The notes beneath the pieces were generated by a model, which saw only the letters and a list, made by a program, of their open reading frames with translations, searched no databases and was not told the DNA's origin. Shown here in pieces: positions 1-9,970 of a stretch of DNA of 29,975 bases. Position 1 is the first letter of the stretch. The number at the start of each line of letters is the position of its first letter. Both the position numbers and the translations under genes were made by a program. The stretch is from Cytauxzoon felis (lineage: Eukaryota; Apicomplexa; Aconoidasida; Piroplasmida; Theileriidae). The stretch lies in NCBI GenBank assembly GCA_020283715.1, contig JAIQCW010000191.1:1-29975 (forward strand). Reading direction: 5' to 3'.

Positions 1-113
1 CCACGATCTCCGGGAGTGGCTCTACTCTTTAGAGATAGGTAATTAGAAGAGCTGTCTGCAAGACCAACGGTGGAGGCGAGTGGAACAGTGGTTGTAACCT
101 CAGGTGGAATTAA
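1..113. repeat. Dispersed hairpin-module repeat, cut by the window edge
   Basis: The copy begins with the CCAC/GTGG hairpin module (loop GATCTCCGGGA). It continues through the CTCTTTAGAG hairpin, the GTCTGCAAGAC hairpin and a GGCGAGTGG box, and ends with the terminal box CCTCAGGTGGA. It is clearly richer in GC than the adjoining DNA. It lies about 25 bp beyond the stop codon of the RAP gene. Confidence 0.85.
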
Positions 114-138
114 GATATGGATTAAGTATATTACAAGA

Positions 139-3100
139 TTATATATCATTATAGTATTGTTTGAGTATATTGTATAGTACTTGATGTAGTGTTGATTTAT
201 ATGCTTCATACCATGGTAATGATATGATATTATATCCCATTAATTTTAATATTCTATAATATTCAAAATTATTAATTAAATAAATTACCTATTTCTATAT
301 TTTGTTTTCCCATTTGATATTAATTTCAAATTACCAAATGATTGATAATCACAATTATAATCACCACTAAAAAATGGGGTAAATTAATATAAATTTGTGG
401 TGTTTTTACCATATAATATTGAAATGATGGGGTCCATCTAATTCTATAATTAGAAATGGTATAAATTCATTGTAATCATTGGACAAAATAAAATCTACAA
501 TAATGCCTTTATAAATTTCATATTCTCCCTTGTATAATAATTTAAATCGATCTAATACTCTTCTAACTTTATCTTGTGTTACAGACATTATTCCATGATC
601 GTATATAACTCTTGATCCATTTATTGCCATCTCTAATACATTTTCTGGTATCATCGATACTATATAATGAAATTTTATGTAATGAATATATACATACCAT
701 CTAAATTCAATTCAAATTTAATTGTAGCATAAATTTGTAAAATCTATAAATGTAAATATTATAATGGGGTTAAATTACCCTCCTTAAGTCGGGTATATTT
801 GAATGTGATGTAAAATAACCCCAGTTCACATTTGATAATATTTGAATAGCATCATTAATAGCCTATAATGTATGTGACTAATATAATATGACTCACATTC
901 TTATCAATCTTTGATACATTTGATATAAATATAGACCATAATATACAAATCAATTTTAAATCATCAAATTTATCATTACATTTCATTATAACCTTCAATC
1001 TATCCAACGATTTATATACCAAATCTTCATTCAATACATCAAAATATGCTATAGTATGCAAACATAATGATAATTGACCCAATGTTGTGCTGTTAATTAA
1101 CACCATAATCTGTGGGGTAGAAATTAATAATATTAAATATTAACGAACCTGTTTTATAATTTTCTTCAATACAGCTTCATGATAAATTCTATTCTTCTGT
1201 AATGACCATAATATCTGTACCAGAGCCTCAATCTTGACCCTCGACTTGTGATCTATAAAGGAATATTTTTTATCCTTTACACTATTCTCTCCACTTGATG
1301 TTACATTCCTGCCGTCAGCTTCTCTATTTACTTCCCCTTCCAGCTCCCATAGATCGCTTCCAGGTTATCAGGGTTTATTAGACTAATTGAGGAGTATACG
1401 AAGGAGTTGAATGGAAATAACGAATGTATTTGTAGACCTTATATATTGATGAAATACTTTTGTCACCTAATACGAGCCAAAGAATTCATGAAACGGCGAT
1501 GTAAAGTACGAATAGTAGGTTATAGGTGTTCGTGCTGCAAAACTGATCATAAAAACTGTTTAAAAGATGGAAATAAGTGCGGTATAAGTTACATAGACTT
1601 AACATCATCACCCGCAGCTGATCTCAGGGAAGCGAAGGGGGAAGTAAATAGAAGAGCTGACGGCAGGACGACTTCAGGTGGAAATGGACTAACCTGTGAT
1701 ATTGATCCATTTATTACAGAGTAGATTATAATCATCTAGTGTAAAGTTATCTATGGTGCTCGAAATGTAAAATATAAAATTCGATAGACATTGTACATCA
1801 TCAAATTCCTAAATATAAAATAAAAAACCCCACTTTACATACATTTAGTCTTTTTATGCATGTAGATTTGATTAATTTAAGTAGATATGAAATAATATCT
1901 TTACTTGATGTATTTGTATTGAATGATAAAAATTCATCTATTGTAACTGTATCATCTTTTATAAATGTTAAATGACTTCTACTTAGTATATAATGTGTAT
2001 TTATTGTCCTATATTGACTATAATCATCAATGTATGAATATAATCCGCCCAATAATTTGACATTATTTATAATTGTGGTGTTTTTTAAGTTGGGCACTAT
2101 AAATTTCAAAATTTTATGAACCCCAGAAAAATCAACTTTTAAGTATAGCAAGGACCAGCATAGATCAATTGATATGTCCATTGAACATGTAATGTTGTTA
2201 TTGTAAATTCTATAGGTGTACAATTGAGATTAATGACTTTAACTTACAAGTCGAGAAGTTCTTGTGGTACATTTGATAATTCAATTTGATTCTTGGCATA
2301 AAAATACAATACATTAGAGAGCGATGAAAAAAATTCATCTCCACTCAATAGCTCCAATTTGCCCAACAATTTATTGAATAATTGCCCAATTAAATGTATT
2401 CTATCCCCATTTAATTTAACCCCACTTGATGATTTACAAATTACACTAAATTCATTAAAGGATATATTTCCTATATTAATATTATGATTAATGATATATA
2501 ATTTAACCTTTCCCATCATTATATAAGGAATTTATATCTTTAACCCTCAATTTCTCGTCTATAAGTGACTTGAGGATAGTGTCGTAGAAATTTAAGTCCA
2601 AGGCTTCTAATTTGATTAAATTTATCAAACCCAACAAATCATCAAGTTTAATAGTAATCCCCACATTTTTTATGCGTTTGGAAAGTTCATTTGATAATAA
2701 GTGTGTAATAAATGAATTATTTAATTTATATGAGGATGATGAGATAATGTTATTAATCAGTTGATTATCATCTATGGATTCCATGCTTTTATCCAGAATA
2801 TTCCCGACAGTATCAATCACAGCTTTAGAAAGTTCTTTTTGTTCCATAGGGTTGATTAGTCCTGGAGTGCATAAACTTCTACCAACATTTAACAAACCTC
2901 GTGTTTCAGTTTTCAATACCTCACATGCGATCATAATAATCTGTTGTACATCCAAATTATTAACTTCAACACTACCATCTTCCACCAAAGCCAAAACATC
3001 CTTTACAACAGTCAGTGTTTTGTGCGACAACATCTCCAGAGACGAGGGCACAACACTCGCTCCCTCCTTGATGTTACAGTGACGAAACTCCTTTAACATT

Positions 3101-3637
3101 TTAACAAACACCCAAATCATTCCAATCAAGTGCTTACCCTTGACAGAACGATACGATCCTGCATATATATGAATCATCGTTGAATTCAACGCACCATCAC
3201 CGAGTGTAGACTCAAATGACTTTAAAATTTCCAAGAAGACTAAAGATAGATACCGATGGTCATTGGAGAATTCACTATCGTCCAACTCATACGTATCATT
3301 GAATTTGTCAGTATAGTTCCGTCTTAATAGATTCGACGCCTGAATTGTCTTTAAGAGTAGGAATTGATGAACAAATGGGAGATTACCAACGTAAACATGA
3401 GAATCTACAAATGTAAAGCAGTAAATGTGCGATTAACATACTGAGATTTGAGTTTCCATCCACGGTGATGAATGATTTAAGACATTCTACACTCTTACAC
3501 TCCTTTATTCTCTTCCTCAAGTTATATTCAGCTTTACTAGACTTTGCAAAGGCTCTACAGGATAACAAACTCGAATTACTGGGAAATTTGACAAAACACA
3601 GCAGTAATTTGATGTCATTTCCGCTGACATTACACAT
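139..3637 (-). CDS. RAP-domain protein, 12 exons
   Basis: Probable organellar RNA-binding protein; RAP proteins of apicomplexans are mostly mitochondrial or apicoplast RNA factors. I read the exons on the minus strand as 3637-3442, 3404-2508, 2470-2248, 2209-1843, 1808-1694, 1252-1149, 1109-897, 862-779, 743-698, 659-410, 366-289 and 253-139. They sum to 2688 bp, giving 895 residues. The body is leucine-rich and helical. The C-terminus (about residues 800-878) is a RAP domain: IIVDF, then the signature IIELDGPHHF, a YRNRILKLMGY helix and LPWYEAY. Ten introns are 34-43 bp, but intron 5 (1693-1253) is 441 bp and contains a repeat with foreign cargo. The start at 3637 has an in-frame stop 21 bp upstream; an extra 5' exon cannot be excluded. 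The domain call is firm; organelle targeting is inferred. Confidence 0.88.
1289..1684. repeat. Dispersed repeat carrying gene-fragment cargo, inside a RAP-gene intron
   Basis: The left part (1289-1370) is an inverted set of modules: a TCCACTTGATGT terminal box, TGCCGTCAGC, and the AGC/GCT hairpin in reverse. The right part (1611-1684) is a forward set: the GCT/AGC hairpin, GAGCTGACGGCAGG and the terminal box ACTTCAGGTGGA. Between them lies a fragment of a cysteine-rich gene. Outside the repeat, roughly 10 bp and 35 bp of intron remain at the two ends, which together would make an ordinary short intron. The repeat therefore appears to have landed in an existing intron. Confidence 0.85.
1371..1590 (+). 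pseudogene. 3' fragment of the cysteine-rich gene family
   Basis: The plus-strand reading resembles the C-terminal part of the 657-codon cysteine-rich ORF at 4140-6113. FIRLIEEYTKEL matches FIRLVEVYTEKL there, and a CSCC...NCLKDG block matches CKCC...NCLKDG. The middle part has diverged. No start codon or upstream domains are present, and modules in inverted orientation flank it on both sides. It lies antisense in an intron of the RAP gene and would be spliced out of that transcript. I read it as a displaced gene relic, not a functional gene. Confidence 0.75.
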
Positions 3638-4139
3638 ATTACAAGAAATCAGGGATATTTATCATTTGTAATCTACAACTTCACATCAATGTAGGCGTCA
3701 ATGAATGATCTATGCTACTTCTAGGCGATTTACAAATGGATTCCAGGGTCAATTGAAATATTTATAGTTGATTGAAGTAAATGATCCATATTTATCAATG
3801 TATAAATTAAAATTTTTAGAGTTATAAACTACACCCACATGGAAGGATACGTAGTCAAAATACTAACACATTACAACAAAATAACTAATTTCGCATTAAT
3901 TTATATAATACATTTGGGGTGTATAATAAGATTTACATTTTATAAGGGGATTCCTGAAAGAATACAACCCTTTACTCCGTCTACCAGACGGGTTTCCTCG
4001 AAGATCCATCTATTCCTCCATTGTAATGATCTTCTCTATTAAATCAATCCTCCACTTCACGTAGATCAGCTACAAGTGAGGTTGATTATTGTAATTTTAA
4101 TTTAATTTAATTATTTATACATGTATATTAAAGCGTCAG
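3638..4139. other. Intergenic region between divergent RAP and cysteine-rich genes
   Basis: About 500 bp with no convincing gene. It must hold 5' regions for both neighbours. A 67-codon open frame at 3839-4042 has no recognisable features. At 4050-4083 there is a degraded hairpin module and terminal box (cacgtagatcagct followed by acaagtgagg), which may be an old 5' boundary of a repeat around the cysteine-rich gene. Confidence 0.5.
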
Positions 4140-6113
4140 TTGAGTATAACATCTCATACACTCCAGGAGATTATTAATCTATGCAATGAGAAGGTGGAGA
4201 TTAAGTGTCCAGTGAAGAAGGAGGAAGAGAAAAAGGTTGGGACTAGTTGTGGAACTAATCCTGTTCAAGTAGCATCTCAAGGTGGTCAACAGAATAATTG
4301 TTGCTGCATCAGTGGGTTGAAGGGATCAAAAGATAATATTACAAATGCGAGTATTAAAGCATTATTGGATAATATACAAGTTAATGGTTGTAAATGTTGT
4401 TCCAGTACTGAGACTGATCACATGCAAACATTCGTAACTAAATCTAAGGATGCTCTGAAGACATCAGGGAAGGTCTTGATAAAGGAGATAGAGAAGGTTC
4501 CGTTAGGTGATAATGAAAGTACAATTGAAGATGTGAAATTGTTAAAGGAATATACACATCAAGTCTTGTGGTTCTTACTCTCTTATGTTGCAGTGGAAGA
4601 ATATATTTTAATATGCACATGGCTGTGTAGACTTAAAGAGTATTTGTGTAAGATTATCAATTGTCTGAAGAGTCAGGAGAATAGTCCATGTAAACAGTGT
4701 TGCGAACATTTAAAAGGCAAGGAGGACAAAAAGGATTGTATATGTAGGATATTATGTAACATCATATGTCTACTTATAAAATCTATAAAGAGGTTACATA
4801 ATCATAAGAGGGAGATTATTTTAAGGAAGGATACTACGACCCCTGTTGATTCTAAATGTAAATGTGAATGTTGTCAAAAGGATGGAGCCAATGGAAAATG
4901 CACATGTGTTGAGAATGTAAAGAAGAAGGAGGATGAATCTTTTACTGTATCTACGAAATCTTTGGATAATATAAGGTCGACGATTCTCATATTTTATGGT
5001 ATGGAGAAGATAATTAAAAAGTATGAAAAATTAGGTTGTAAGGATGGCAAATGCAAATGTGAGGATAAGTCTGAAAACTACACAGAATGTCTATCGTTAT
5101 TATCTGTATGTTATAACATTCTGGTAGATCTTTCATCAATGAAGGACGGTACTCTACCCATGGCTGTCACGTGGTTATCCAATTGTTTGATGTTTGCAGG
5201 TGAGAATGATAAATCTTCTTTGAGTCTGGATAATGAGTATAGCTGCCGCCAATCTAAGTATAAATCTGATTCTGATTGCAATAATAGTAAGGTTGATGAG
5301 TTGGTTAAGAAATATAATGCGATGATTGAAAAGGCTGAGGAATTGAGTGGAGTTACAGATAATATAAATAGTGGAACGAATTGTACTGGTACTCTTCAAT
5401 CATGTGGTTCAAGTACTGGAGATTCAGGTACTTGTGGGAGTGGTGAAACAGGTAAAGAATGTAGTTGCAATGATGACTGTGGATGCCAAAATTCGGCTAG
5501 TAGTACAACTGAAGATAAAAATGTATTTAAGAAATTGTGCGAAATGATGTGTTGCAATGGAAGTGGAAATTGTACTTGTAGTAGTAATTCTGGGAAGTGT
5601 CAATCTATAAGATCGTTTTGTAAGGAAGTAGATGGTTTTATAAAATTGGTGAATAGTGTTATTAAACCAAATGGAGCATCACAAGAATCTACATCTCCAA
5701 CTACTCAATGTGAATGTAAGAACAGTAATTGCGATTATTGTAAAACCCGTCGCTTCATTAGACTCGTTGAGGTGTATACTGAGAAGTTAAAGGAGGTACA
5801 TAAATGTAAATGCAATAAACCCGATTGGGGTGATGCGGTCATTGATATAACGTTAGACGTAGGCTTTGCCCTAGCTAGAACTACAAAAGTTGCCTTAGAT
5901 ATGTTTGGTTTAAGTTCTAAGAATGGTAATACCGAAAATGGCCAAGGAACAAAACAAATTACTCAAGGATCCAAGCTAAAATTTTATGAGTGCAAGTGTT
6001 GTATAGATAAAAAAGAAGGAAACTGCCTAAAGGATGGAAAATATATGATGTATGCCGTATATAGTAGACCTCAAGTGGAACCCGTAGCTGATCTCAGGGA
6101 AGCGGAGGGATAA
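4140..6113 (+). CDS. Large cysteine-rich protein, possible multigene-family antigen
   Basis: A single 657-codon open frame very rich in Cys and Lys, with repeated CxC and CC groups (for example CKCECC, CCCISG, CDYCK) spread from the N-terminal third to the C-terminus. Two hydrophobic helical stretches lie at about residues 140-180 and 200-220; no clear signal peptide or terminal membrane anchor is visible. The frame opens at TTG, not ATG, directly after CAG at 4139, so this is probably a 3' exon whose first exon I cannot place, or a gene broken at its 5' end. A second, partial member lies at 1371-1590. The C-terminus runs into a repeat module read in the usual frame and stops where that module departs from consensus (6111-6113). 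The cysteine pattern is loosely reminiscent of piroplasm variant surface proteins such as Babesia VESA, but I cannot show homology. Confidence 0.7.
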   Translation: MSITSHTLQEIINLCNEKVEIKCPVKKEEEKKVGTSCGTNPVQVASQGGQQNNCCCISGLKGSKDNITNASIKALLDNIQVNGCKCCSSTETDHMQTFVTKSKDALKTSGKVLIKEIEKVPLGDNESTIEDVKLLKEYTHQVLWFLLSYVAVEEYILICTWLCRLKEYLCKIINCLKSQENSPCKQCCEHLKGKEDKKDCICRILCNIICLLIKSIKRLHNHKREIILRKDTTTPVDSKCKCECCQKDGANGKCTCVENVKKKEDESFTVSTKSLDNIRSTILIFYGMEKIIKKYEKLGCKDGKCKCEDKSENYTECLSLLSVCYNILVDLSSMKDGTLPMAVTWLSNCLMFAGENDKSSLSLDNEYSCRQSKYKSDSDCNNSKVDELVKKYNAMIEKAEELSGVTDNINSGTNCTGTLQSCGSSTGDSGTCGSGETGKECSCNDDCGCQNSASSTTEDKNVFKKLCEMMCCNGSGNCTCSSNSGKCQSIRSFCKEVDGFIKLVNSVIKPNGASQESTSPTTQCECKNSNCDYCKTRRFIRLVEVYTEKLKEVHKCKCNKPDWGDAVIDITLDVGFALARTTKVALDMFGLSSKNGNTENGQGTKQITQGSKLKFYECKCCIDKKEGNCLKDGKYMMYAVYSRPQVEPVADLREAEG

Positions 6114-6171
6114 CTAAATAAAGGAGCTGTCTGCAGGACGAAGAGAGTATGACTGGACTTCGAGTGGAGAG
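6067..6171. repeat. Dispersed repeat at the 3' end of the cysteine-rich gene
   Basis: Order: terminal box acctcaagtgg, GCT/AGC hairpin with loop GATCTCAGGGA, then GAGCTGTCTGCAGGACG, then box ggacttcgagtgga. The first half is translated as the end of the cysteine-rich ORF (VADLREAEG, then stop). The usual GGGGGAAGTAAAT is altered here to GGGATAACTAAAT, and this change creates the stop. Confidence 0.85.
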
Positions 6172-6209
6172 TAAAGAAGTTGTAGATAATGAGTAATAAA
6201 AGATTGAAT

Positions 6210-7553
6210 TTATATAGAGTTATTGATTTCATCATCATTACCGTTATTATTTTTACCTTTATCATTATCATTATCATCATTATTATCATTTAAGATTGTA
6301 TTCTCATCATTATCTAATTCGATATTAATTTTATTTTTATTATTTTCATTAATATTTTTAAACATTGTAGCGATATCTAATTGATGTTGTGCGATAGATT
6401 TATGTTCTTTATTATTATTATTATTATTAGGATTTAATAAATAATTTTTTTTACGATTAGATGTGATATGTAATTTTAATTCATATGGTATTTTACCTTC
6501 AGAATCCATTAAATTATATAAATTATCAAAATTTTCTTTTAAATTTTCATATTCATATTTAAGCATACATGTTATTTGATTATTTACATCTAATTTCTCT
6601 TGTAATATATGTAAACCTTTTATCCTTAATCTCTGTATATTATCAAACTCATTATTCGAATCCATCATCAAATCAGATGATCCATCCCTACTCGTAGTCC
6701 TCTTACCTAAATAATATCATATTTAAACAATCATCAATACTATCTTCCACCTGAAGTCCAATCCACCCCTTTTCATCCTGCCGTCAGCTTCTCTATTTAC
6801 TTCCCCTTCCAGCTCCCGTAGATCGCTTCCAGGTTCCACTTGAGGTTATAATCTAATCTCGACGAGATAAGGATAAAGTGATGGAATCCATGTTTGAAGG
6901 GTTATCTCAATGAATATAAATTGAATTAAAGTGAGGATGAGTATACTCAATACAATCATCAAATTCCTTTTCATTGAAGTATTGACATCTGAATTTCATC
7001 CAATGGTCATTCCACAATTTTCATGAGTTTCGCCAGAAATTGAGATTTTCCTTCAAATTTTAGAGGTAAATGTGAAGGTAGTGTTTGGACCTCAAGTGGA
7101 GACCTCAAATGGAATACCCGTAGCTGATCTCAGGGAAGCGGAGGGGGAAGTAATTAAAAGAGCTGACGGCAGGACGAAGAGAGTTGTATTGGACCTCGAG
7201 TGGAGTGGAAATGAAGATTAGGGTGAAGGTGATGAAGTATTTCAATTATTGTCATGCTTACCTTTTGATATTCTAGATGAAGAAGATGACGATGGTGTAT
7301 TACAAGAGTTCTTGGAATTATTGATTGAAGATGATGAATTACTTTTATCTGAATCTTTTTTGGTATTGTTAATTGATGATGATGTATTATTACAAGAATT
7401 CTTTTCATTATTAAATAAAGCTTGTGCTCGTTCATCAGCATCATTAAATAAAGCTGAAGATTTCAAATCCAAATCACGCATTAATAATAAATTACGTCTA
7501 ACAAAACCTGGTAATCCTAATAAATCATCTGTAACATCATCAGAATTATCCAT
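6210..7553 (-). CDS. ING-family (inhibitor of growth) N-terminal domain protein, two exons
   Basis: Probable chromatin-associated subunit of a histone acetyl- or deacetylase complex. Exon 1 is 7553-7262 and exon 2 is 6706-6210; together 789 bp, 262 residues. Residues about 8-45 carry the ING signature (LLGLPGFVRRNLLLMRDLD...DADERAQALF). After a low-complexity Ser/Asn stretch, the second ING helix follows (NIQRLRIKGLHILQEKLDV, then a coiled-coil-like segment). The tail is Asn/Asp-rich. No PHD finger, normally C-terminal in ING proteins, is encoded before the stop or in the 96 bp before the convergent cysteine-rich gene. The ATG at 7553 follows a possible short leader intron. The single intron (7261-6707, 555 bp) is filled by a core-bearing repeat. 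Its donor is AAAAG/GTAAGC and its acceptor ATTATTTAG/GT, phase 1. Confidence 0.78.
6745..7206. repeat. Core-bearing dispersed repeat in the ING intron
   Basis: The left side is an inverted module set starting TTCCACCTGAAGTCC, with the AGC/GCT hairpin. The middle is the ~240 bp AT-rich core. The right side is a forward set (box acctcaagtgg twice, GCT/AGC hairpin, GAGCTGACGGCAGG) ending ggacctcgagtgga. Unique intron sequence flanks it on both sides, so the splice sites are not part of the repeat. Confidence 0.85.
6846..7086 (+). repeat. AT-rich core element, copy 1
   Basis: It opens with the near-palindrome ATCTCGACGAGAT and continues aaggataaagtgatgga. It ends near ttttagaggtaaatgtgaag, followed by a terminal box. 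Three other copies occur (15999-16239 reversed, 23728-23974, 27223-27470). This copy is closer to the 27 kb copy than to the other two. Confidence 0.85.
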
Positions 7554-7905
7554 CTTTAGACAACAATCTACAACAGGTACAAAAAAAATCAACTTGTCTA
7601 ATAAATTTTAAATAATAAAAACATTATTACAATTAATTTTATTTATTTATGATCCATTTTTTATTTTTAAATGTGAGCTCTATCATTAACAATAGGTCCA
7701 TAACAACACCCAATAGCTGTATATAAAAAAATTAATTATGTTTATACGTATATTTAGATAGATTTTAATATATTTTCAAGTAGATTTATATGTATTTAAT
7801 TAAATTTTCAATTATAAAATTGTAGTTAGACACCTGAAATCATCAATTTTAAGGTGCATATACAGTACAAAGCAGTAGAGGATGATTTGAATTAATTATA
7901 TACAA
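7554..7905. other. Divergent promoter region between ING and SBDS
   Basis: About 350 bp of AT-rich DNA between two head-to-head genes, so probably a shared 5' regulatory region. No repeat module and no credible coding segment was found. TTTTGTACCTGTTGTAG just above the ING start could be a leader-intron end. Confidence 0.5.
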
Positions 7906-9597
7906 ATGTGTGGCCTATTTCAACCTATAGGTCAAGTAAGATTAACAAATGTAGCAACTGTACGGTTAAAAGTTAAAGATCAACGATTTGAAATTGCATG
8001 TTATAGGAATAAGATTGTTAATTGGCGTTCAGGTATAATATATAATCTCTATTATATTACATATAAATATATTAATAGGTGTAGAAACAGATATACAAGA
8101 GGTATTACAATGTCCATATATTTTCACGAGTATATCAAAGGGTAAATTAGCTAAAAATGCTGAGTTAATTAAAGCATTTAATACAACAGATACATTTACA
8201 ATCTGTAAACAAATATTAGATAAAGGTATTGTCATACTCTCTATCATTTTATAACATCTACCATAGGTGAATATCAAATCAGTAAAGAAGAAAGAGAACA
8301 ATTACTAGAATCAACTTTTAAAGATATTGTCTCAATATTACATGAAGTTACAATAAATCCAAACACTGGTCATCCATTAGCTCGTAGTCTATTAGAAAAT
8401 GCATTAAAATCTACAGGATTTAGTGTTACATTAAATGAACCAGCAAAAAAACAAGCACTTAAAGCATTAAGCCTATTACAAAAATTTTACCCAGATGATA
8501 TCGCAAGAACAAAAATGAGATTAAGAATCACATGCCTCTCACAACAACATGATCAAGTACTAAATTATCTCAAAAACAATAATGCATACATCGAACAAGA
8601 TGAAGGATATAATTTTAATTATCAACATCATGTTCCATCCGCCGAAGGTACTACACTCGAGGTCCAATCCGACTCCTCTTCCACTTCCACCATAGGTCGT
8701 CCTGCAGACAGCTCTTCTCCACTTGAGGTCCATCCTGCCGTCAGCTCTTCCAATTACCTATCTCTAAAGAGTATAGCCACTCCCAGAGATCGTGGCGAAG
8801 AATCCGAGACGATCCATGGGAGTCGAGGTGAGGTAAATAGAGAGGCCACCACGCCTAGTGGAATGAGGAGTAGTACTGGACCTCAGGTGGAACCCGTAGC
8901 TGATCTCAGGGAAGCGGAGGGTGATATAAATAGAGAAGGCTCCACGCCGAGTGGAATGACCTCAGGTAGAATGGAGAGTAGTATTGTAACCTCAGGTGGA
9001 GTTGATGATGATGTTATGGATTCATCTAGATATAGTGGTGTTATAAGGATATTATTTTTATGTTGTCCTAGTTTATTTAGGGAGATTGATTCATTTGTTG
9101 TTGATGTTATGGATCCTCCTGGTTCATTACAGTTAGTTTCATTAAATGTTAAAGATATTACTAATAAATCTATTGATAATGATGGTAATATATTATCCCC
9201 ACATAAAATAAAAAATATGGTGGTTAAAGGGGGTAATTTAACCCCATCAGTAGAATCATCTATTATTGATGGTGATAAAACTATACAAGATGTTACATCT
9301 AATGAATTTAATACATCATTAAGTGGGGATTTTGATAAAAAAATGTCTATAAATGAAGTAATAAATACAGATTCTATCAATACCAATATGAATAACCTAG
9401 TCACATCACCAACATCTGGATCATTTAAATGTACAAGCTGTAATATTTATCTACCAAGCGCCTCAAATTATAGAAATCACTGCAAAAGCGATCTACACGT
9501 ACTAAATTCAAAAAGGAAATTAAAAGGAATGGAACCAATCACAGAAGATGACTACAAATTCATTAAAGATAATATTGAAAATAATACAGAAAAATGA
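7906..9597 (+). CDS. SBDS: SBDS/Sdo1 ribosome maturation protein with an in-frame repeat insertion
   Basis: SBDS works with the EFL1 GTPase to release eIF6 from nascent 60S subunits. Exons are 7906-8032, 8079-8225 and 8267-9597 (1605 bp, 534 residues); the introns are 46 and 41 bp. Domain I is clear ([48 protein letters not shown]). Domain II and the start of domain III follow ([30 protein letters not shown]). Domain III is then interrupted by about 116 codons of dispersed repeat (8653-9000) and resumes with [19 protein letters not shown] and [13 protein letters not shown]. The C-terminal extension ends in a C-x2-C-x12-H-x5-H zinc finger (residues about 475-495), as in plant SBDS proteins. 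Eukaryotic SBDS is usually about 250 residues, so the excess is the insertion plus this tail. The identity is firm; whether the insert is translated is not tested. Confidence 0.93.
8653..9000. repeat. Exonic dispersed repeat inside SBDS
   Basis: 348 bp (116 codons) without an in-frame stop. It begins acactcgaggtcc and ends gtaacctcaggtgga. It contains the CTCT-AA-AGAG hairpin, the CCAC/GTGG hairpin in reverse, the GAC/GTC hairpin, the GCT/AGC hairpin and two CCAC...GTGG boxes. Read in the SBDS frame it gives [21 protein letters not shown] and VADLREAEG, as in other exonic copies. No AT-rich core is present. Confidence 0.9.
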
Positions 9598-9608
9598 TCC
9601 ATTTACTC

Positions 9609-9826
9609 TTCCACCTGAGGTTACAACCTCTGTTCCACTCGCCGTGGTGGCTTCTTCTATCTACTTCCCCTTCCAGCTCCCGTAGATCGCTTCCAGGTTT
9701 TCCACTTGAGGTTACATCACTACCCTCTCATTGCCACGATCTCTGGGAGTGGCTCTACTCTTTAGAGATAGGTAATTAGAAGGGCTGACGGCAGGACGAC
9801 CTACGGTAGAGGTAACCTCGGGTGGA
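9609..9826. repeat. Intergenic dispersed repeat just downstream of SBDS
   Basis: It starts 12 bp after the SBDS stop. Order: tccacctgaggttac, CCACTCGCCGTGG, AGC/GCT hairpin reversed, tccacttgaggttac, CCAC/GTGG hairpin, CTCTTTAGAG hairpin, GCTGACGGCAGG, then gtaacctcgggtgga. The rest of the gap to 9971 is unremarkable AT-rich DNA, presumably the promoter of the next gene. Confidence 0.85.
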
Positions 9827-9970
9827 GTGTACATACGTTTAAGTTTTATATGGATGGGGTGTATGTGACAGCGGAAAAATTATACACGTGGAATTTTCCT
9901 CTTTGGGTGGAATTTCTTTATTCTAACTTCACGCATAATTTACTTTTTTGAATGTATGCTTGTATGAAAA

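Noticed and set aside
1..113. tRNA-like or Pol III promoter in the module (tggctctactc)
   Set aside because: No acceptor stem, anticodon arm or B box in register; the similarity to an A box is too weak.
1407..1724. Plus-strand ORF as an independent gene
   Set aside because: It starts within a family fragment and ends through repeat modules, lies in an intron of the RAP gene, and lacks the N-terminal domains of the related protein.
3839..4042. 67-codon ORF upstream of the cysteine-rich gene
   Set aside because: No domain, no splice partner in phase with 4140, and composition like the surrounding spacer.
5175..5399. Minus-strand ORF within the cysteine-rich gene
   Set aside because: Antisense shadow with no signal or domain.
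6114..6209. Hidden PHD exon for the ING gene
   Set aside because: Neither this gap nor the minus strand of 3638-4139 encodes the Cys4-His-Cys3 spacing of a PHD finger.
7154..7611. Other-frame ORFs opposite or within ING exon 1 (7154-7444 minus, 7249-7611 plus)
   Set aside because: Both are low-complexity shadows of the Ser/Asn-rich ING exon; only the 7553-7262 frame carries the ING signature.
8883..9404. Minus-strand ORF of 173 codons within SBDS
   Set aside because: It is the antisense reading of the repeat plus SBDS domain III; the plus-strand reading matches a known family.
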